A stretch of 64,000 nt of DNA from Gammaproteobacteria bacterium (lineage in GTDB: Bacteria; Pseudomonadota; Gammaproteobacteria; Pseudomonadales; Azotimanducaceae_A): assembly GCA_012960755.1 (NCBI GenBank), contig DUAT01000088.1, forward strand, positions 45,473 to 109,472, given 5' to 3'. The notes under the pieces are model-generated. The model was not told the DNA's origin, ran no database searches, and saw only the letters and a list, made by a program, of their open reading frames with translations. Of this stretch, positions 9,958 through 19,415 are shown one piece after another; position 1 is the stretch's first letter, and the number at the start of each line of letters is the position of its first letter. A program made the position numbers and the translations under genes.

Positions 9958-10041
9958 ATCCAGTCTCTGTTATTTTTGTGCTTGAAAGAGTAACCTTCGT
10001 ACCCCTTCAGTTCGCTTGATAAGAAATCGACCATTATAAAC

Positions 10042-13000
10042 ATGACCTCCAAGGCCACCGTGATTAATTTAGGCGAACATCAACCACCGAAGCGAGCTAC
10101 CGATCGCCGCCACTGGGGCAATTTGCCTGGCAGTGCCGAATCACTCGCAATTGCACAATCATTGATCGAAGGCGAAGAATTTGGTCTTGTCATCGCCGAG
10201 AATTCACAAGCTGCCGAGCGAATTTTCGATGAACTTCGCTTTTTTTTACCCGAACAGTTTCCTGTTTTGCTTTTTCGCGACTGGGAAACTTTGATCTACG
10301 ATAGTTTTTCTCCACACCAGGATATTATTTCAGAGCGCCTGTCTATCCTAAACCAACTGCCTACCTTAACAACAGGTGCATTGGTTGTCCCCGCAACGAC
10401 GATAATGCAAAAAATAGCCCCCCGCTCTTTCTCACTGGGTAGCAGCCTGGTGCTGGATATAGGGCAAAAATTCGACATTGCCGTGATGCGACGGAAACTG
10501 GAAGCAAGTGCATACAGGTGCGTTGAGACAGTTTTTGAACATGGAGAATTTGCGGTTCGCGGTTCGATTATGGACATTTTTCCAATGGGTTCGAATCTCC
10601 CTTACCGACTTGATCTGTTCGATGATGAAATTGAGTCACTCCGGACCTTTGATCCCGAAACACAACTATCCATTGAAAAGGTCGAAAAGGTAAACCTGTT
10701 ACCGGCACGTGAGTTTCCATTAACCACGAGTGCTATTTCCCATTTCCAAGATTCCTGGCACCAGAAATTTCAGGTTGACCCCCGCAATTGCGCTGTCTAT
10801 CAGGATGTTTCCCAGGGACTGTCTCCTGCCGGTGTTGAATACTACCTGCCATTGTTCTTCGACCAGCTGGAATCGTTGTTCGACTATCTTTCCGAGGACT
10901 CACTAGTCTTCGTCTGTAAAGTCGAAGACACCATTGGCAAGTACTGGCACGATGCACATCTGCGTTATGAAAACCTGCGCTACGATGTCCAGCGACCTAT
11001 TCTGGCACCGGAAGATATTCTATTGCCAAAAGATCTGTTGTTCGCCGAGAGCAATAAACGGCGACGCATCGATCTCGTTACCGGACCGTCCCGTGGAGAC
11101 AATCTTGAGTTTGCACCATTACCTGAGATCGCAATTAGTGAACGACAACAGCGACCACTCGCTCGACTACAGGGCTTTATTAAGGAAAATAGTGACACCG
11201 GAATTATCATCGTCACTGAATCGAAGGGCCGACGAGAAGTGGTTGACGAATTGCTGGCTCGAAATGGGATCAGTACCCGGCAGGTTGATAACTGGGAAAC
11301 AGCCGTCAACACCGGCGTGGGCGTGTTGCTCATGGTTGCACCACTGGAACGGGGGTTTTACTTACCCGGCGAAAAACGCCTACTAATCACTGAGCAACAG
11401 TTGTTTGGCGAGCACGTCCTGCAACAACGGAGACGCGACAAGCAAAAAGACAATGCGGCCGAACTGGTGGTTAAGAGTTTGACGGAACTCAACGTTGGCT
11501 CCCCCGTGGTTCATATCGATCATGGTGTCGGCCGCTATCTGGGATTGGAAACCCTGGATATAGATGGTCAGCCAGCTGAATTCCTGAGTCTCGGTTATTT
11601 AGAAGACGCCAAGCTTTATGTTCCTGTGGCGTCCCTGCATCTGATATCCCGCTATGGGGGTGCGGACGAAACGGTTGCACCCTTGCATCGCCTGGGTGGT
11701 GATGTTTGGGAGAAGGCCAAACGAAAAGCTGCGGAACAGATTCATGATGTCGCAGCAGAATTACTCAATATCTATGCGAGAAGAGAAGCAAAAACAGGCT
11801 TTGCCTACCCGGAACCGGACGATGCCTACTATCAGTTCGCTGCTGCTTTTCCATTTGAAGAAACACCTGATCAGCAAACTGCTATCGCCAGGGTGATTAC
11901 CGACATGGTGCAGGAGAAAACCATGGATCATCTTGTCTGTGGCGATGTGGGCTTCGGAAAAACCGAGGTTGCCATGCGGGCTACCTTCCTCGCGGTTCAA
12001 TCAGGCAAGCAAGTGGCTATTTTGGTGCCGACAACTCTACTCGCCCAGCAACATACGAATACATTCAGAGATCGTTTCACGGAATGGCCAGTGAGTATCG
12101 AGTCTATATCACGTTTTAAAACCAGGAAAGAACAAAAACTGGTGATGGAAAAGCTGGAGGCCGGAACAGTGGATATTGTGATCGGCACCCACGGCCTGAT
12201 TCAGGACGGCCTGTCCTTCAAGAACCTGGGCCTGGTCATTATTGATGAAGAACATCGATTCGGCGTCAGGCAAAAAGAGAAGCTCAAGTCCCTCCGCGCT
12301 GAAGTGGACATTCTGACCATGACCGCCACACCGATTCCCCGGACGCTTAATATGGCAATGTCCGGGATGCGTGACCTGACAATTATTGCGACACCCCCGG
12401 CGAAAAGACTGTCTATCAAAACGTTTGTACGACAGCATAACGACGGTCTGGTCAGGGAAGCCGTACAAAGAGAGCTCATGCGCGGCGGACAGGTTTATTA
12501 TCTCCACAACGAAGTCAAGACTATTGAAAATACCGCCCAGAAGTTACAGGAACTGGTTCCCGAGGCACGAATCTCTATCGGACATGGCCAAATGCGGGAG
12601 AGAGAACTCGAACAGGTCATGTCTGACTTTTATCACAAACGCACCAACGTCCTGGTCTGCACGACTATAATCGAAACCGGCATCGACATTCCCAACGCCA
12701 ATACCATTATTATGGATCGCGCCGACAAGTTTGGACTCGCGCAAATACACCAGCTGCGCGGCAGGGTCGGACGATCACACCACCAGGCATATGCCTACCT
12801 GCTCACACCTCACCCCAAGGTCCTGACCAGCGATGCGAAGAAACGACTGGAAGCCATCAGCGAAGCCGAGGATCTTGGCTCCGGGTTTATACTTGCGACC
12901 CATGACCTCGAGATCAGAGGTGCCGGTGAGTTACTGGGTGATGAACAAACCGGCAATATACAGACCGTTGGCTACTCGCTTTACATGGAAATGTTGGACC

Positions 13001-13515
13001 GTGCGGTTAAGGCGATCAAAGATGGTAAGACGCCCAACCTGGATCGACCTTTAAAAGACGGTACCGAGATTAATCTACGATTGCCCGCTTTGATTCCCGG
13101 AGACTATTTGCCCGATGTACACAGCCGACTGGTGTTGTACAAGCGAATTTCAAATGCCGAGGACAACGATCAATTAAGAAATCTTCAGGTAGAAATGATT
13201 GATCGCTTCGGTTTGTTGCCTGAAGCTGTAAAAACACTGTTCCGAATTACCAGTTTGAAACTAACCGCAGAGAAACTGGGAATCAAAAAAGTCGATGCTG
13301 GTGCCAGGAGTGGTAAACTTGAATTTCACCAGGACACATCCATTGATCCCTTCAAAATTGTCCGTCTGGTTCAATCTGAGCCACATCGGTATCGCCTTCC
13401 GAACGCAAATCAATTATCGTTCGAAGAGAATATGGAAAAACCCGAAACAAGGTTCCAAAAAATTGAGCGATTGTTTGAACGACTCGAAAGTAAGAACCTT
13501 GCAATTGCCGGTTAA
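10042..13515 (+). CDS. mfd: Transcription-repair coupling factor Mfd
   Basis: Mfd removes RNA polymerase stalled at lesions and recruits UvrA. Its 1157 residues cover the family's full span: a UvrB-like N-terminal module (GSIMDIFPMGS, PYRLDLFDDEIESLRTFDP), the RNA-polymerase-interacting domain around GSPVVHIDHGVGRYLGLE, and RecG-type helicase motifs. Walker A is GDVGFGKTEVA, Walker B is IIDEEHRFGV, then TATPIPRTL and LRGRVGRS. A C-terminal TRCF domain follows. The next gene begins inside its last codons, so the two are probably co-transcribed. Confidence 0.98.
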   Translation: MTSKATVINLGEHQPPKRATDRRHWGNLPGSAESLAIAQSLIEGEEFGLVIAENSQAAERIFDELRFFLPEQFPVLLFRDWETLIYDSFSPHQDIISERLSILNQLPTLTTGALVVPATTIMQKIAPRSFSLGSSLVLDIGQKFDIAVMRRKLEASAYRCVETVFEHGEFAVRGSIMDIFPMGSNLPYRLDLFDDEIESLRTFDPETQLSIEKVEKVNLLPAREFPLTTSAISHFQDSWHQKFQVDPRNCAVYQDVSQGLSPAGVEYYLPLFFDQLESLFDYLSEDSLVFVCKVEDTIGKYWHDAHLRYENLRYDVQRPILAPEDILLPKDLLFAESNKRRRIDLVTGPSRGDNLEFAPLPEIAISERQQRPLARLQGFIKENSDTGIIIVTESKGRREVVDELLARNGISTRQVDNWETAVNTGVGVLLMVAPLERGFYLPGEKRLLITEQQLFGEHVLQQRRRDKQKDNAAELVVKSLTELNVGSPVVHIDHGVGRYLGLETLDIDGQPAEFLSLGYLEDAKLYVPVASLHLISRYGGADETVAPLHRLGGDVWEKAKRKAAEQIHDVAAELLNIYARREAKTGFAYPEPDDAYYQFAAAFPFEETPDQQTAIARVITDMVQEKTMDHLVCGDVGFGKTEVAMRATFLAVQSGKQVAILVPTTLLAQQHTNTFRDRFTEWPVSIESISRFKTRKEQKLVMEKLEAGTVDIVIGTHGLIQDGLSFKNLGLVIIDEEHRFGVRQKEKLKSLRAEVDILTMTATPIPRTLNMAMSGMRDLTIIATPPAKRLSIKTFVRQHNDGLVREAVQRELMRGGQVYYLHNEVKTIENTAQKLQELVPEARISIGHGQMRERELEQVMSDFYHKRTNVLVCTTIIETGIDIPNANTIIMDRADKFGLAQIHQLRGRVGRSHHQAYAYLLTPHPKVLTSDAKKRLEAISEAEDLGSGFILATHDLEIRGAGELLGDEQTGNIQTVGYSLYMEMLDRAVKAIKDGKTPNLDRPLKDGTEINLRLPALIPGDYLPDVHSRLVLYKRISNAEDNDQLRNLQVEMIDRFGLLPEAVKTLFRITSLKLTAEKLGIKKVDAGARSGKLEFHQDTSIDPFKIVRLVQSEPHRYRLPNANQLSFEENMEKPETRFQKIERLFERLESKNLAIAG

Positions 13516-14455
13516 ATTTCTGTTCCTGTGCCTCCTGACTATCCCGCCCTGGGTGAATTCGAGAGCGGCTGAAACAAATCCTATTGATCAGTGGTACCAA
13601 GTGGAGCTCATTGTCTTTACCTTGACCAATCCCATGATCAGTGACGAAATCTGGCCTGTTGACGCGTTAAGTTATCCTGCCAATATGGTGAGTGTTTCTC
13701 CCCTGCGTGATAGTGCTATCACTCCCTATACATTAGCCCAACTGGAACAGGTACTTGCACTTGGTGAGCCCCGGCAGGCAGGTGGGTCTATGGAGAATAA
13801 CAACACGCCGGACAGTGATTACATATTCAGCAGCCGGAGTCGTTTGAAACTCACTAAACCGCAATCAATCAAGCCAAGCGGCTCTTTGACCGAAGATGAC
13901 CCGACCGGGGTTGTACATTTTGAGCCGGGCGATCTCGATGAACTCTTTGAGCAGGAACAACCAGACGCTTTTAGAAACATCAATACTAAAAACCGGCTAC
14001 TGAACGGTATCGTGCGCAGTATCAACAGGTCGTCGCTGTTTAAGCTGATGCTACATCAATCCTGGCTCCAACCGGTGCTGACCCGTGACAAAGCGTTCCC
14101 CGTATTGGTGCAGACAGGCAAGCATTACGACGACAATTATGAAATTGACGGCACAATAAATATAAGCCGATCACGGTATTTACATGTTGACACGGATCTG
14201 TGGTACACAGAATTCGCCCCGAATTATTCGCAACAGCCTTCCCAATTGCCGCTGAACCTGACCGCGGATATGGCAAGCCAGTACCCAGCTGTGGTTACCT
14301 GGGAATCTGAAAGAGGAAACTATGTCCCTATACAGACACACAGATTGAAACAGTCAAGAAGAATGCGCAGCTCAACGCTGCACTACATCGATCACCCTTT
14401 TTTCGGCATCATCGTCAGGGTGGATGAGTTTACTATCGAAGAACCAGAAGATTAA
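13499..14455 (+). CDS. csiV: CsiV-family (DUF2803) exported protein
   Basis: In Vibrio cholerae CsiV is a periplasmic peptidoglycan-binding protein needed for PBP1A-dependent wall synthesis; a homologue sits after mfd in Pseudomonas. The mature part begins WYQVELIVFTL, the family's hallmark opening, and includes LMLHQSWLQPV and a C-terminal FFGIIVRVDEF. The frame is open far upstream inside mfd, but the family-like part starts with a signal peptide (LPVKFLFLCLLTIPPW, cleavage near SRA-AE). I therefore place the start at TTG 13499 (TTG 13505 is also possible), overlapping the mfd end by 17 bases. The exact start is uncertain; the family call is fairly secure. Confidence 0.82.
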   Translation: MQLPVKFLFLCLLTIPPWVNSRAAETNPIDQWYQVELIVFTLTNPMISDEIWPVDALSYPANMVSVSPLRDSAITPYTLAQLEQVLALGEPRQAGGSMENNNTPDSDYIFSSRSRLKLTKPQSIKPSGSLTEDDPTGVVHFEPGDLDELFEQEQPDAFRNINTKNRLLNGIVRSINRSSLFKLMLHQSWLQPVLTRDKAFPVLVQTGKHYDDNYEIDGTINISRSRYLHVDTDLWYTEFAPNYSQQPSQLPLNLTADMASQYPAVVTWESERGNYVPIQTHRLKQSRRMRSSTLHYIDHPFFGIIVRVDEFTIEEPED

Positions 14456-14601
14456 CCCTAGCTCGGAAAATTCATGAAGGCGGCACGGGAGCATTGTTAA
14501 CATCATTTATATCAACGAGTTACTCGTGTAAAACACTTCCATCTGAAACTACAGTCTGCGCCTGATCTGTTTTGGGGCGGCCCCTTCACGAATTATCCAG
14601 G

Positions 14602-15327
14602 CTAGGAGGCTGATCTGACATAAGCATTGATAACGGCGGCAACCATAGACGTGCCACTGGCAATAGCGGTCGTGAGAGCATCCATATCAATCGCCTGGTC
14701 ATCGATTCCTGCACCTGCATTCACTACGAAAGAAATCCCGGCATAGGCAATTCCTTTTTCCCGCGCAAGGGCGGCTTCCGGCATGGCTGTCATACCGACG
14801 ATGGTACAACCATCGCGTTGCATACGTTTTACCTCCGCTGCAGTTTCCAGCCGGGGTCCCTGGGTGCAGCCGTAAACACCTCTCGAGCGGATAGTGCATT
14901 GCGGGATTGCTTTTGCCGCTGCCAACAATGAACGCCGAAGCGGTTGATCATAGGGATAAGTGAAATCGATGTGCTGGATTTCGTCTTTGTAGAAGGTGTG
15001 CTCACGACCAAACGTATAATCGATGATCTGGTCCGGGACCACCAGATCACAGACTTCCAATTCCGGATCAACACTGCCTACTGCAGTAGTAGAAATAATC
15101 CTTTCTACACCCAGATCAGACAATGACTGAATATTCGCTCGATAATTAACTTTGTGGGGTGGAAATTGAGGGGGGTTGCCATGTCTCGGCAGAAATATCA
15201 CCGGTTCTTTGCCCAACAAACCCCTTTCAATATATGTCGAGCCGAATGGGGTTTGCAGAGTTTCTGCTTCAATATCCTGTAGATTCACAAACTGTGCAAA
15301 TCCTGTCCCGCCGATGATCCCCAGCAC
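14602..15327 (-). CDS. 5'-methylthioadenosine/5'-methylthioinosine phosphorylase
   Basis: A PNP/MTAP-superfamily phosphorylase of 241 residues that splits methylthio-nucleosides into a base and 5-methylthioribose 1-phosphate. It shows LGIIGGTGF at the start, LPRHGNPPQFPPHKVNYRAN, RGVYGCTQGPRLETAAE and VGMTAMPEAALARE. The Pseudomonas homologue in this neighbourhood (PA3004) was shown to prefer methylthioinosine, releasing hypoxanthine. I infer the same here, and the nearby hpt gene, which would recycle hypoxanthine, fits. The ATG lies 3 bases after the sapC-like stop, so the two are likely co-translated. Confidence 0.92.
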   Translation of the reverse strand: MLGIIGGTGFAQFVNLQDIEAETLQTPFGSTYIERGLLGKEPVIFLPRHGNPPQFPPHKVNYRANIQSLSDLGVERIISTTAVGSVDPELEVCDLVVPDQIIDYTFGREHTFYKDEIQHIDFTYPYDQPLRRSLLAAAKAIPQCTIRSRGVYGCTQGPRLETAAEVKRMQRDGCTIVGMTAMPEAALAREKGIAYAGISFVVNAGAGIDDQAIDMDALTTAIASGTSMVAAVINAYVRSAS

Positions 15328-15330
15328 GAC

Positions 15331-16284
15331 TTACTTTCTTTTCTTCCTGGCTTGTGGCCTGACCGGTTCCCCGATGACCGATTTTTCGGGGACAGGTCTT
15401 TCGGCAGCTTCTTTTTTAGGGTTGGCTTTTTTGGCAGCTGCTTTCATTATCGCTGCTTTCTTGATGGCTGCTTCCTTGATGGCTGCTTCCTTAACGGCCG
15501 CTTTCTTAATGGCGAGTAGTTCGCCAGCTTTTTTCCCTTGGACCGCTGGGACAGCTTTGTCCGCTACCGCATTTTTGGCCATTCGATTGACCAGACTAGA
15601 TATATTTCCAAGCGACATCAAGTGGCAATAGACCCAGGCCAGTTCGCCTGATTTGAAGAGTTCCAACGCCTGTTCATCTGATAATTGCAGAAGTCTTTTC
15701 TCATCAACAGCCAACAGCCCGGTCAGCGTAAATTCCTGGCCGTCGACCATGTGTATTTTTGCGTTGAGTGTCGTCAGCAAGTCGTTGTCTCTCAATCGAT
15801 CGACAAACTTTTCGGTGCGCATGTATTGCCGCTGATATTCCTCCAGAAAATCCAGAGCATGCCTGAGAACCTTTGACGGTTCACCATCGACAAAAAGAGG
15901 CTCTCCCTCCTTGTTATTAAACCCGGCGTAACTCTCATCGATGCAAACCATACGCGTGGCGGGATCTTCTGAATTAGCCAGAACAAAGGGATAGCGTCGA
16001 ATAAATGCTGGAATATAGCGTGCCGCCCAGCCACCGCTGGAGTTTATAAAAAGGTTTTCCTCATTTCTCAGCCCCAACAACGCAACAGGCACAATTGATT
16101 CACCTGACTGGGCAAAAACGACGGGATACTCTTTTGCCGCCTCGGTAAATTCTACCCCCGCAAGAATCACCGAATTCGTGTTTGACGCAAAACCAAAGCT
16201 ATTTGCTTCAGGACGAATTTTTTTGTTCTTGTGAGCTGTTTTGTTAAGTGCAACGGGTTTGTCGTAAAAAAGCAGGCTGGCCAT
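15331..16284 (-). CDS. SapC-family protein with a Lys/Ala-rich repeat tail
   Basis: The N-terminal ~230 residues match the SapC family, named after a Campylobacter S-layer-associated protein of unclear function: LLFYDKPVALNKTAHKN, then FINSSGGWAARYIPAFIRRYPF, MVCIDESYAGF and GEPLFVDGEPS. After about residue 235 the protein becomes a low-complexity tail built from AAIKKAA / AAVKEAA units and ends in RPQARKKRK. Such tails resemble histone-H1-like or nucleic-acid-binding extensions. At DNA level the tail is an imperfect ~18-bp repeat (15440-15515). The start is ATG 16284, which has AGGAA five bases upstream, rather than the TTG six codons earlier. Confidence 0.85.
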   Translation of the reverse strand: MASLLFYDKPVALNKTAHKNKKIRPEANSFGFASNTNSVILAGVEFTEAAKEYPVVFAQSGESIVPVALLGLRNEENLFINSSGGWAARYIPAFIRRYPFVLANSEDPATRMVCIDESYAGFNNKEGEPLFVDGEPSKVLRHALDFLEEYQRQYMRTEKFVDRLRDNDLLTTLNAKIHMVDGQEFTLTGLLAVDEKRLLQLSDEQALELFKSGELAWVYCHLMSLGNISSLVNRMAKNAVADKAVPAVQGKKAGELLAIKKAAVKEAAIKEAAIKKAAIMKAAAKKANPKKEAAERPVPEKSVIGEPVRPQARKKRK

Positions 16285-16431
16285 GTCTGTTCCTGTCTTC
16301 AATCGTGAGATATGAGCTGAGTCACTAATAGTGGATCTCGTCCCTGCCTGAGAGTAGTCTAATCAGACCAGCAGTATTAGTTCCTTCCTGAGAGGTTACC
16401 AGGCTTACTAGCGGCGGCTGAAAAGCCCCTG

Positions 16432-16956
16432 CTACGACCCCAGACTTCGAATCTCTGGCAAGTTCCGGAAAAAACCCTCGTAATCCATCCCATATCCAAA
16501 CACATACTCATCAGAGCAGGTTAACCCGATGAGATCCGGCTTGTAGTGTTTCACTTTCCTGTTATGAATCTTATCCAGCAGTACAACCGACAGAACCTGC
16601 TGCGCGCCCCTGGAAACACAATATCTATCCAGCGCAGCCAGGGTCTCACCTTCATCAAAGATATCATCAACAAGCAGCACACGAGCGTTCTGCAATGAGG
16701 CAGAAGGTTCCAGTTGCCAGGTCAACTCGGCCCCCCGGGTTTTGTTGTGGTAGCGGCTTACGCGGATTAAATCCAGTTCCATTGAAATCTGCAACCGTCT
16801 CATCAGGTCGGCAGCGAGTACCAGGCCACCGGTAAGGACCGAGAGCATTAACCAGGAACCCTCACTGCACTTAACATTTACATGCTTCGCCAGCTCATCG
16901 ACCGCATCGGAGATTGTTGATTGATCAAACAGTATTCTGGACTCGGGTAATTGCAT
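16432..16956 (-). CDS. hpt: Hypoxanthine(-guanine) phosphoribosyltransferase
   Basis: Converts hypoxanthine (and usually guanine) plus PRPP to IMP/GMP. The PRPP-binding loop is LLVDDIFDEGETLAAL (about 94-109); the substrate-closing region VFGYGMDYEGFFRNLPEI is also typical. At 174 residues the length is right for a 6-oxopurine PRTase. It starts 7 bases after the MscS gene on the same strand, so they probably share a transcript. Functionally it pairs with the methylthio-nucleoside phosphorylase downstream. Confidence 0.93.
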   Translation of the reverse strand: MQLPESRILFDQSTISDAVDELAKHVNVKCSEGSWLMLSVLTGGLVLAADLMRRLQISMELDLIRVSRYHNKTRGAELTWQLEPSASLQNARVLLVDDIFDEGETLAALDRYCVSRGAQQVLSVVLLDKIHNRKVKHYKPDLIGLTCSDEYVFGYGMDYEGFFRNLPEIRSLGS

Positions 16957-16963
16957 AAGCGCT

Positions 16964-18040
16964 TCAGTCTGCTTCCGGCGCTACCGTCGATTCAATGTGG
17001 ATAGTGGAAGTCGGGAATGCAACCTCGGCGCCATGAGACTCGATGATCGCGTAAATTTCCAGGAGAATCCTTTCTTTGATGCTGTGAAACTTCACCCAGT
17101 CCGTGGTTTTTGTGAATGTGTAAACAAAGAAGTCGACAGAGGACGGTGCGAATCCATTCAAGTTAACAATCAAAGTACGCTGCGGATCAATTTCCTCATG
17201 GTTCTGTAGCCGGCTGCGTACATCATCAACGATCTGTTTTACCTTACTGACATCAGCATACCGGACCCCGATCGTTTCATAAATCCTGCGATTCTGCATA
17301 CGAGAAGGATTTTCCAGCGCAATACTCGCAAACACAGAATTGGGGATGTACAAAGGTCGACTATCAAATGTTCTAATGACGGTCAGGCGCCAGCCGATGA
17401 GCTCCACAGTGCCCTCAATTTCCCTGTCCGGGCTTCTGATCCAGTCGCCGACGGCAAAAGGCCGGTCGAGATAGATCATCAGTCCACCAAAGAAGTTAGC
17501 CAGAATATCCTTGGCGGCGAAGCCCACGGCTATCCCCCCGACACCACCAAACGCCAGGATTCCTGAAATGCTTATCCCCAGCGTCTGTAAAACAGTTAGA
17601 GCTGCTGTGATAAAAACCGAAATTCGAAGTAGTTTGCCAATGGCATGTGCCGTGGTCACGTCAGCGCCATTCTTTATAAATCCACTTTCGCATTCCTGAA
17701 TAAATCGACTCAGGAAAAACGTAAACAACCCGACTACCGCTATGTACCGTACCGGGTCGATCATCACGGTCAGTGCCGAGTCAGTTTCAGCTTCCGCGGA
17801 TATCAACTCTGCTGCCCATGAGAAACCCAACACCCATATCAATATTGCTAATGGCTTGCGGACAGAATTAAGCAGAGCATCATCCCAAACCGTCGGCGAC
17901 TGTCGAGTGGACTGTTCCAGCCGATCAAAAAATTTCCGGGAAAAATAGTTAATCACCATCGTTGCCAACACGATGGTGAAGACCTCCAGAAGAACAGGGT
18001 TGGTGATTAAAGAGACGACTATTTTGAAGAAATCATCCAT
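16964..18040 (-). CDS. MscS-family mechanosensitive channel
   Basis: An inner-membrane tension-gated channel that releases solutes on hypo-osmotic shock. The 358 residues have about four hydrophobic helices. The pore-lining TM3 is rich in Gly and Ala (ILAFGGVGGIAVGFAAKDILANFFGG), followed by the conserved beta-domain entry DRPFAVGDWI and the YIPNS motif (PLYIPNSVFA). The C-terminal cage domain ends in IHIESTVAPEAD. It is larger than E. coli MscS (286) and smaller than MscK, closest in layout to YbdG-type channels. It is first in a probable mscS-hpt unit. Confidence 0.94.
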   Translation of the reverse strand: MDDFFKIVVSLITNPVLLEVFTIVLATMVINYFSRKFFDRLEQSTRQSPTVWDDALLNSVRKPLAILIWVLGFSWAAELISAEAETDSALTVMIDPVRYIAVVGLFTFFLSRFIQECESGFIKNGADVTTAHAIGKLLRISVFITAALTVLQTLGISISGILAFGGVGGIAVGFAAKDILANFFGGLMIYLDRPFAVGDWIRSPDREIEGTVELIGWRLTVIRTFDSRPLYIPNSVFASIALENPSRMQNRRIYETIGVRYADVSKVKQIVDDVRSRLQNHEEIDPQRTLIVNLNGFAPSSVDFFVYTFTKTTDWVKFHSIKERILLEIYAIIESHGAEVAFPTSTIHIESTVAPEAD

Positions 18041-18177
18041 TTTTTAATTCAGCTAGGCAGTTCCGCAAAGTTTTGGCAAAGTGTTCAGCAATCCAGTTTC
18101 GCTGGACACTGAATATCTGAAAGAAGATCTAACCGGACTGTGACGACCCAGGGACTAATGGTCGGAGTCATCGTTAG

Positions 18178-18933
18178 TTAAGGCGCGAAGACTGGATTTT
18201 CTTCGGGTAATCTAGCCAGGTTATATCCCGATGGATTCGAGGTTTTCTTCGGCATATCGACCGACTGCTCTACAACCAACCTATCTTTTTCGTTTATAGG
18301 GGAAACCCCAGCCAGGTCGGCGAACTCGTAAATATCATCATCACTCTCGATATTCACCAGCCAGGCACTTTCAAACCCCATTTCTACAAGCATGGAACCT
18401 GTGATATCAATGTCACTTTGTTTTAACGGTCCCACTAACACACGATGTAAAACAGCACCGTCAACCAGGGCGGTTTCTCCGCGCACCGATGCAAAACTCG
18501 CTGACAACTGCCTTTCTATATCCAGCGCTTCTTCAACATCGAGATAGCTACCGGCAACATAAAAAAATTGACCTGATCCAGTGGGAACGACAGCGGCACT
18601 CGCTGGTACCGTATTATTTTCCTGGGCGACTGGTCGCGAAACGCTGGTTGAGTTTAGCGAAAGGAACCAGGGCTCGATATCCATGCTGGCGAATTGCTCT
18701 TTCGCCGACGTATCCATGTCCGCCTTGGTAACCAGGAGGCGATAGTAGTCAACACCCAATCGGGTGAACCCTGAAATCTCAATAGGCAAGCCTACCAGTG
18801 ATGACAATCGATTGACTTCCATTACGGCACTTTGTTCTTTCGAAAAACTGCCTATCACCCAGTAGTCTGCCGCCAAAATTTGGCTGCTAAACAGGCATAT
18901 TGTTAAAAGACTGTATATTGATCGATAACTCAT
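18178..18933 (-). CDS. Exported protein with two SPOR-like repeats
   Basis: The frame opens at 19047, but family-like sequence begins with a signal peptide MSYRSIYSLLTICLF...ILA-ADYW, so I set the start at ATG 18933 (251 residues). Two SPOR-like units are visible: YWVIGSFSKEQSAVMEVNRL with a later YYRLLV, and FFYVAGSYLDVEEALDIERQL with a later HRVLVGPL. SPOR domains bind denuded peptidoglycan glycan strands, often at division sites, so a periplasmic wall-associated role is likely. The C-terminal 60 residues are acidic and unassigned. It diverges from lexA across about 480 bases. Confidence 0.8.
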   Translation of the reverse strand: MSYRSIYSLLTICLFSSQILAADYWVIGSFSKEQSAVMEVNRLSSLVGLPIEISGFTRLGVDYYRLLVTKADMDTSAKEQFASMDIEPWFLSLNSTSVSRPVAQENNTVPASAAVVPTGSGQFFYVAGSYLDVEEALDIERQLSASFASVRGETALVDGAVLHRVLVGPLKQSDIDITGSMLVEMGFESAWLVNIESDDDIYEFADLAGVSPINEKDRLVVEQSVDMPKKTSNPSGYNLARLPEENPVFAP

Positions 18934-19260
18934 AAAGACTAGAACACCACATATTATTCTTTCAGGCAAGCTTACTATTCTAGCATTTATTGCTGTACTT
19001 AGCCCATTTTCAGGGGATAGCAGCTTCGCGAGGCTATGAAGTAACAACCGGATTCCGATCGTAACCGTACATTCTTATATCCACAATCAAGCTTGCCCCT
19101 GGCGCATACCAGTCTGCATGCCGATACTCGAAGAGCAGATAAGCATATTTAATTCAACTACTTACGATTCCCTGGGCGTCAGCAAAGATACTACCTATCT
19201 GGTGTTTGATGGACAAGACCAACGGATGACGGCTAATTCATGGTTGTTAAATCATACAGC
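18934..19260. other. Intergenic leader region between the SPOR gene and the lexA operator
   Basis: This stretch holds the 5' region of the SPOR-protein gene and no ORF with recognisable content. No tRNA, hairpin terminator or strong promoter hexamers were found by eye. The LexA operators begin directly after it. Confidence 0.5.
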
Positions 19261-19276
19261 CTGTATATAATCACAG
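19261..19276 (+). promoter_or_regulatory. LexA box 1 upstream of lexA
   Basis: CTGTATATAATCACAG matches the gammaproteobacterial SOS operator CTG-N10-CAG exactly in both arms, with the expected AT-rich core. It lies 155 bases before the lexA ATG and, with the second box, indicates autorepression of lexA. Confidence 0.92.
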
Positions 19277-19279
19277 TTA

Positions 19280-19295
19280 CTGTATATAAAAACAT
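19280..19295 (+). promoter_or_regulatory. LexA box 2 upstream of lexA
   Basis: CTGTATATAAAAACAT is a second SOS box, 19 bases downstream of the first, with one mismatch in the right arm (CAT instead of CAG). Paired boxes of similar spacing occur before E. coli lexA. The weaker second site suggests graded or cooperative binding. Confidence 0.82.
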
Positions 19296-19415
19296 GCCTT
19301 CGCGCCCGCACTGGCACCACTCTGGCAGATAGCGAAGAACCGATAAAAAGGCTGATTTATTGGCATGAATCACCATTAACAAGAACAATAACAAGAGCAG
19401 CGTCGAGGAACGAAA

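Noticed and set aside
13295..13498. Upstream extension of the csiV-like frame inside mfd
   Set aside because: The added residues overlap mfd coding sequence and precede a clear signal peptide, so they are not part of the mature gene.
19261..19295. LexA control of the divergent SPOR-protein gene
   Set aside because: The boxes are more than 300 bases from that gene's start and sit much nearer lexA.
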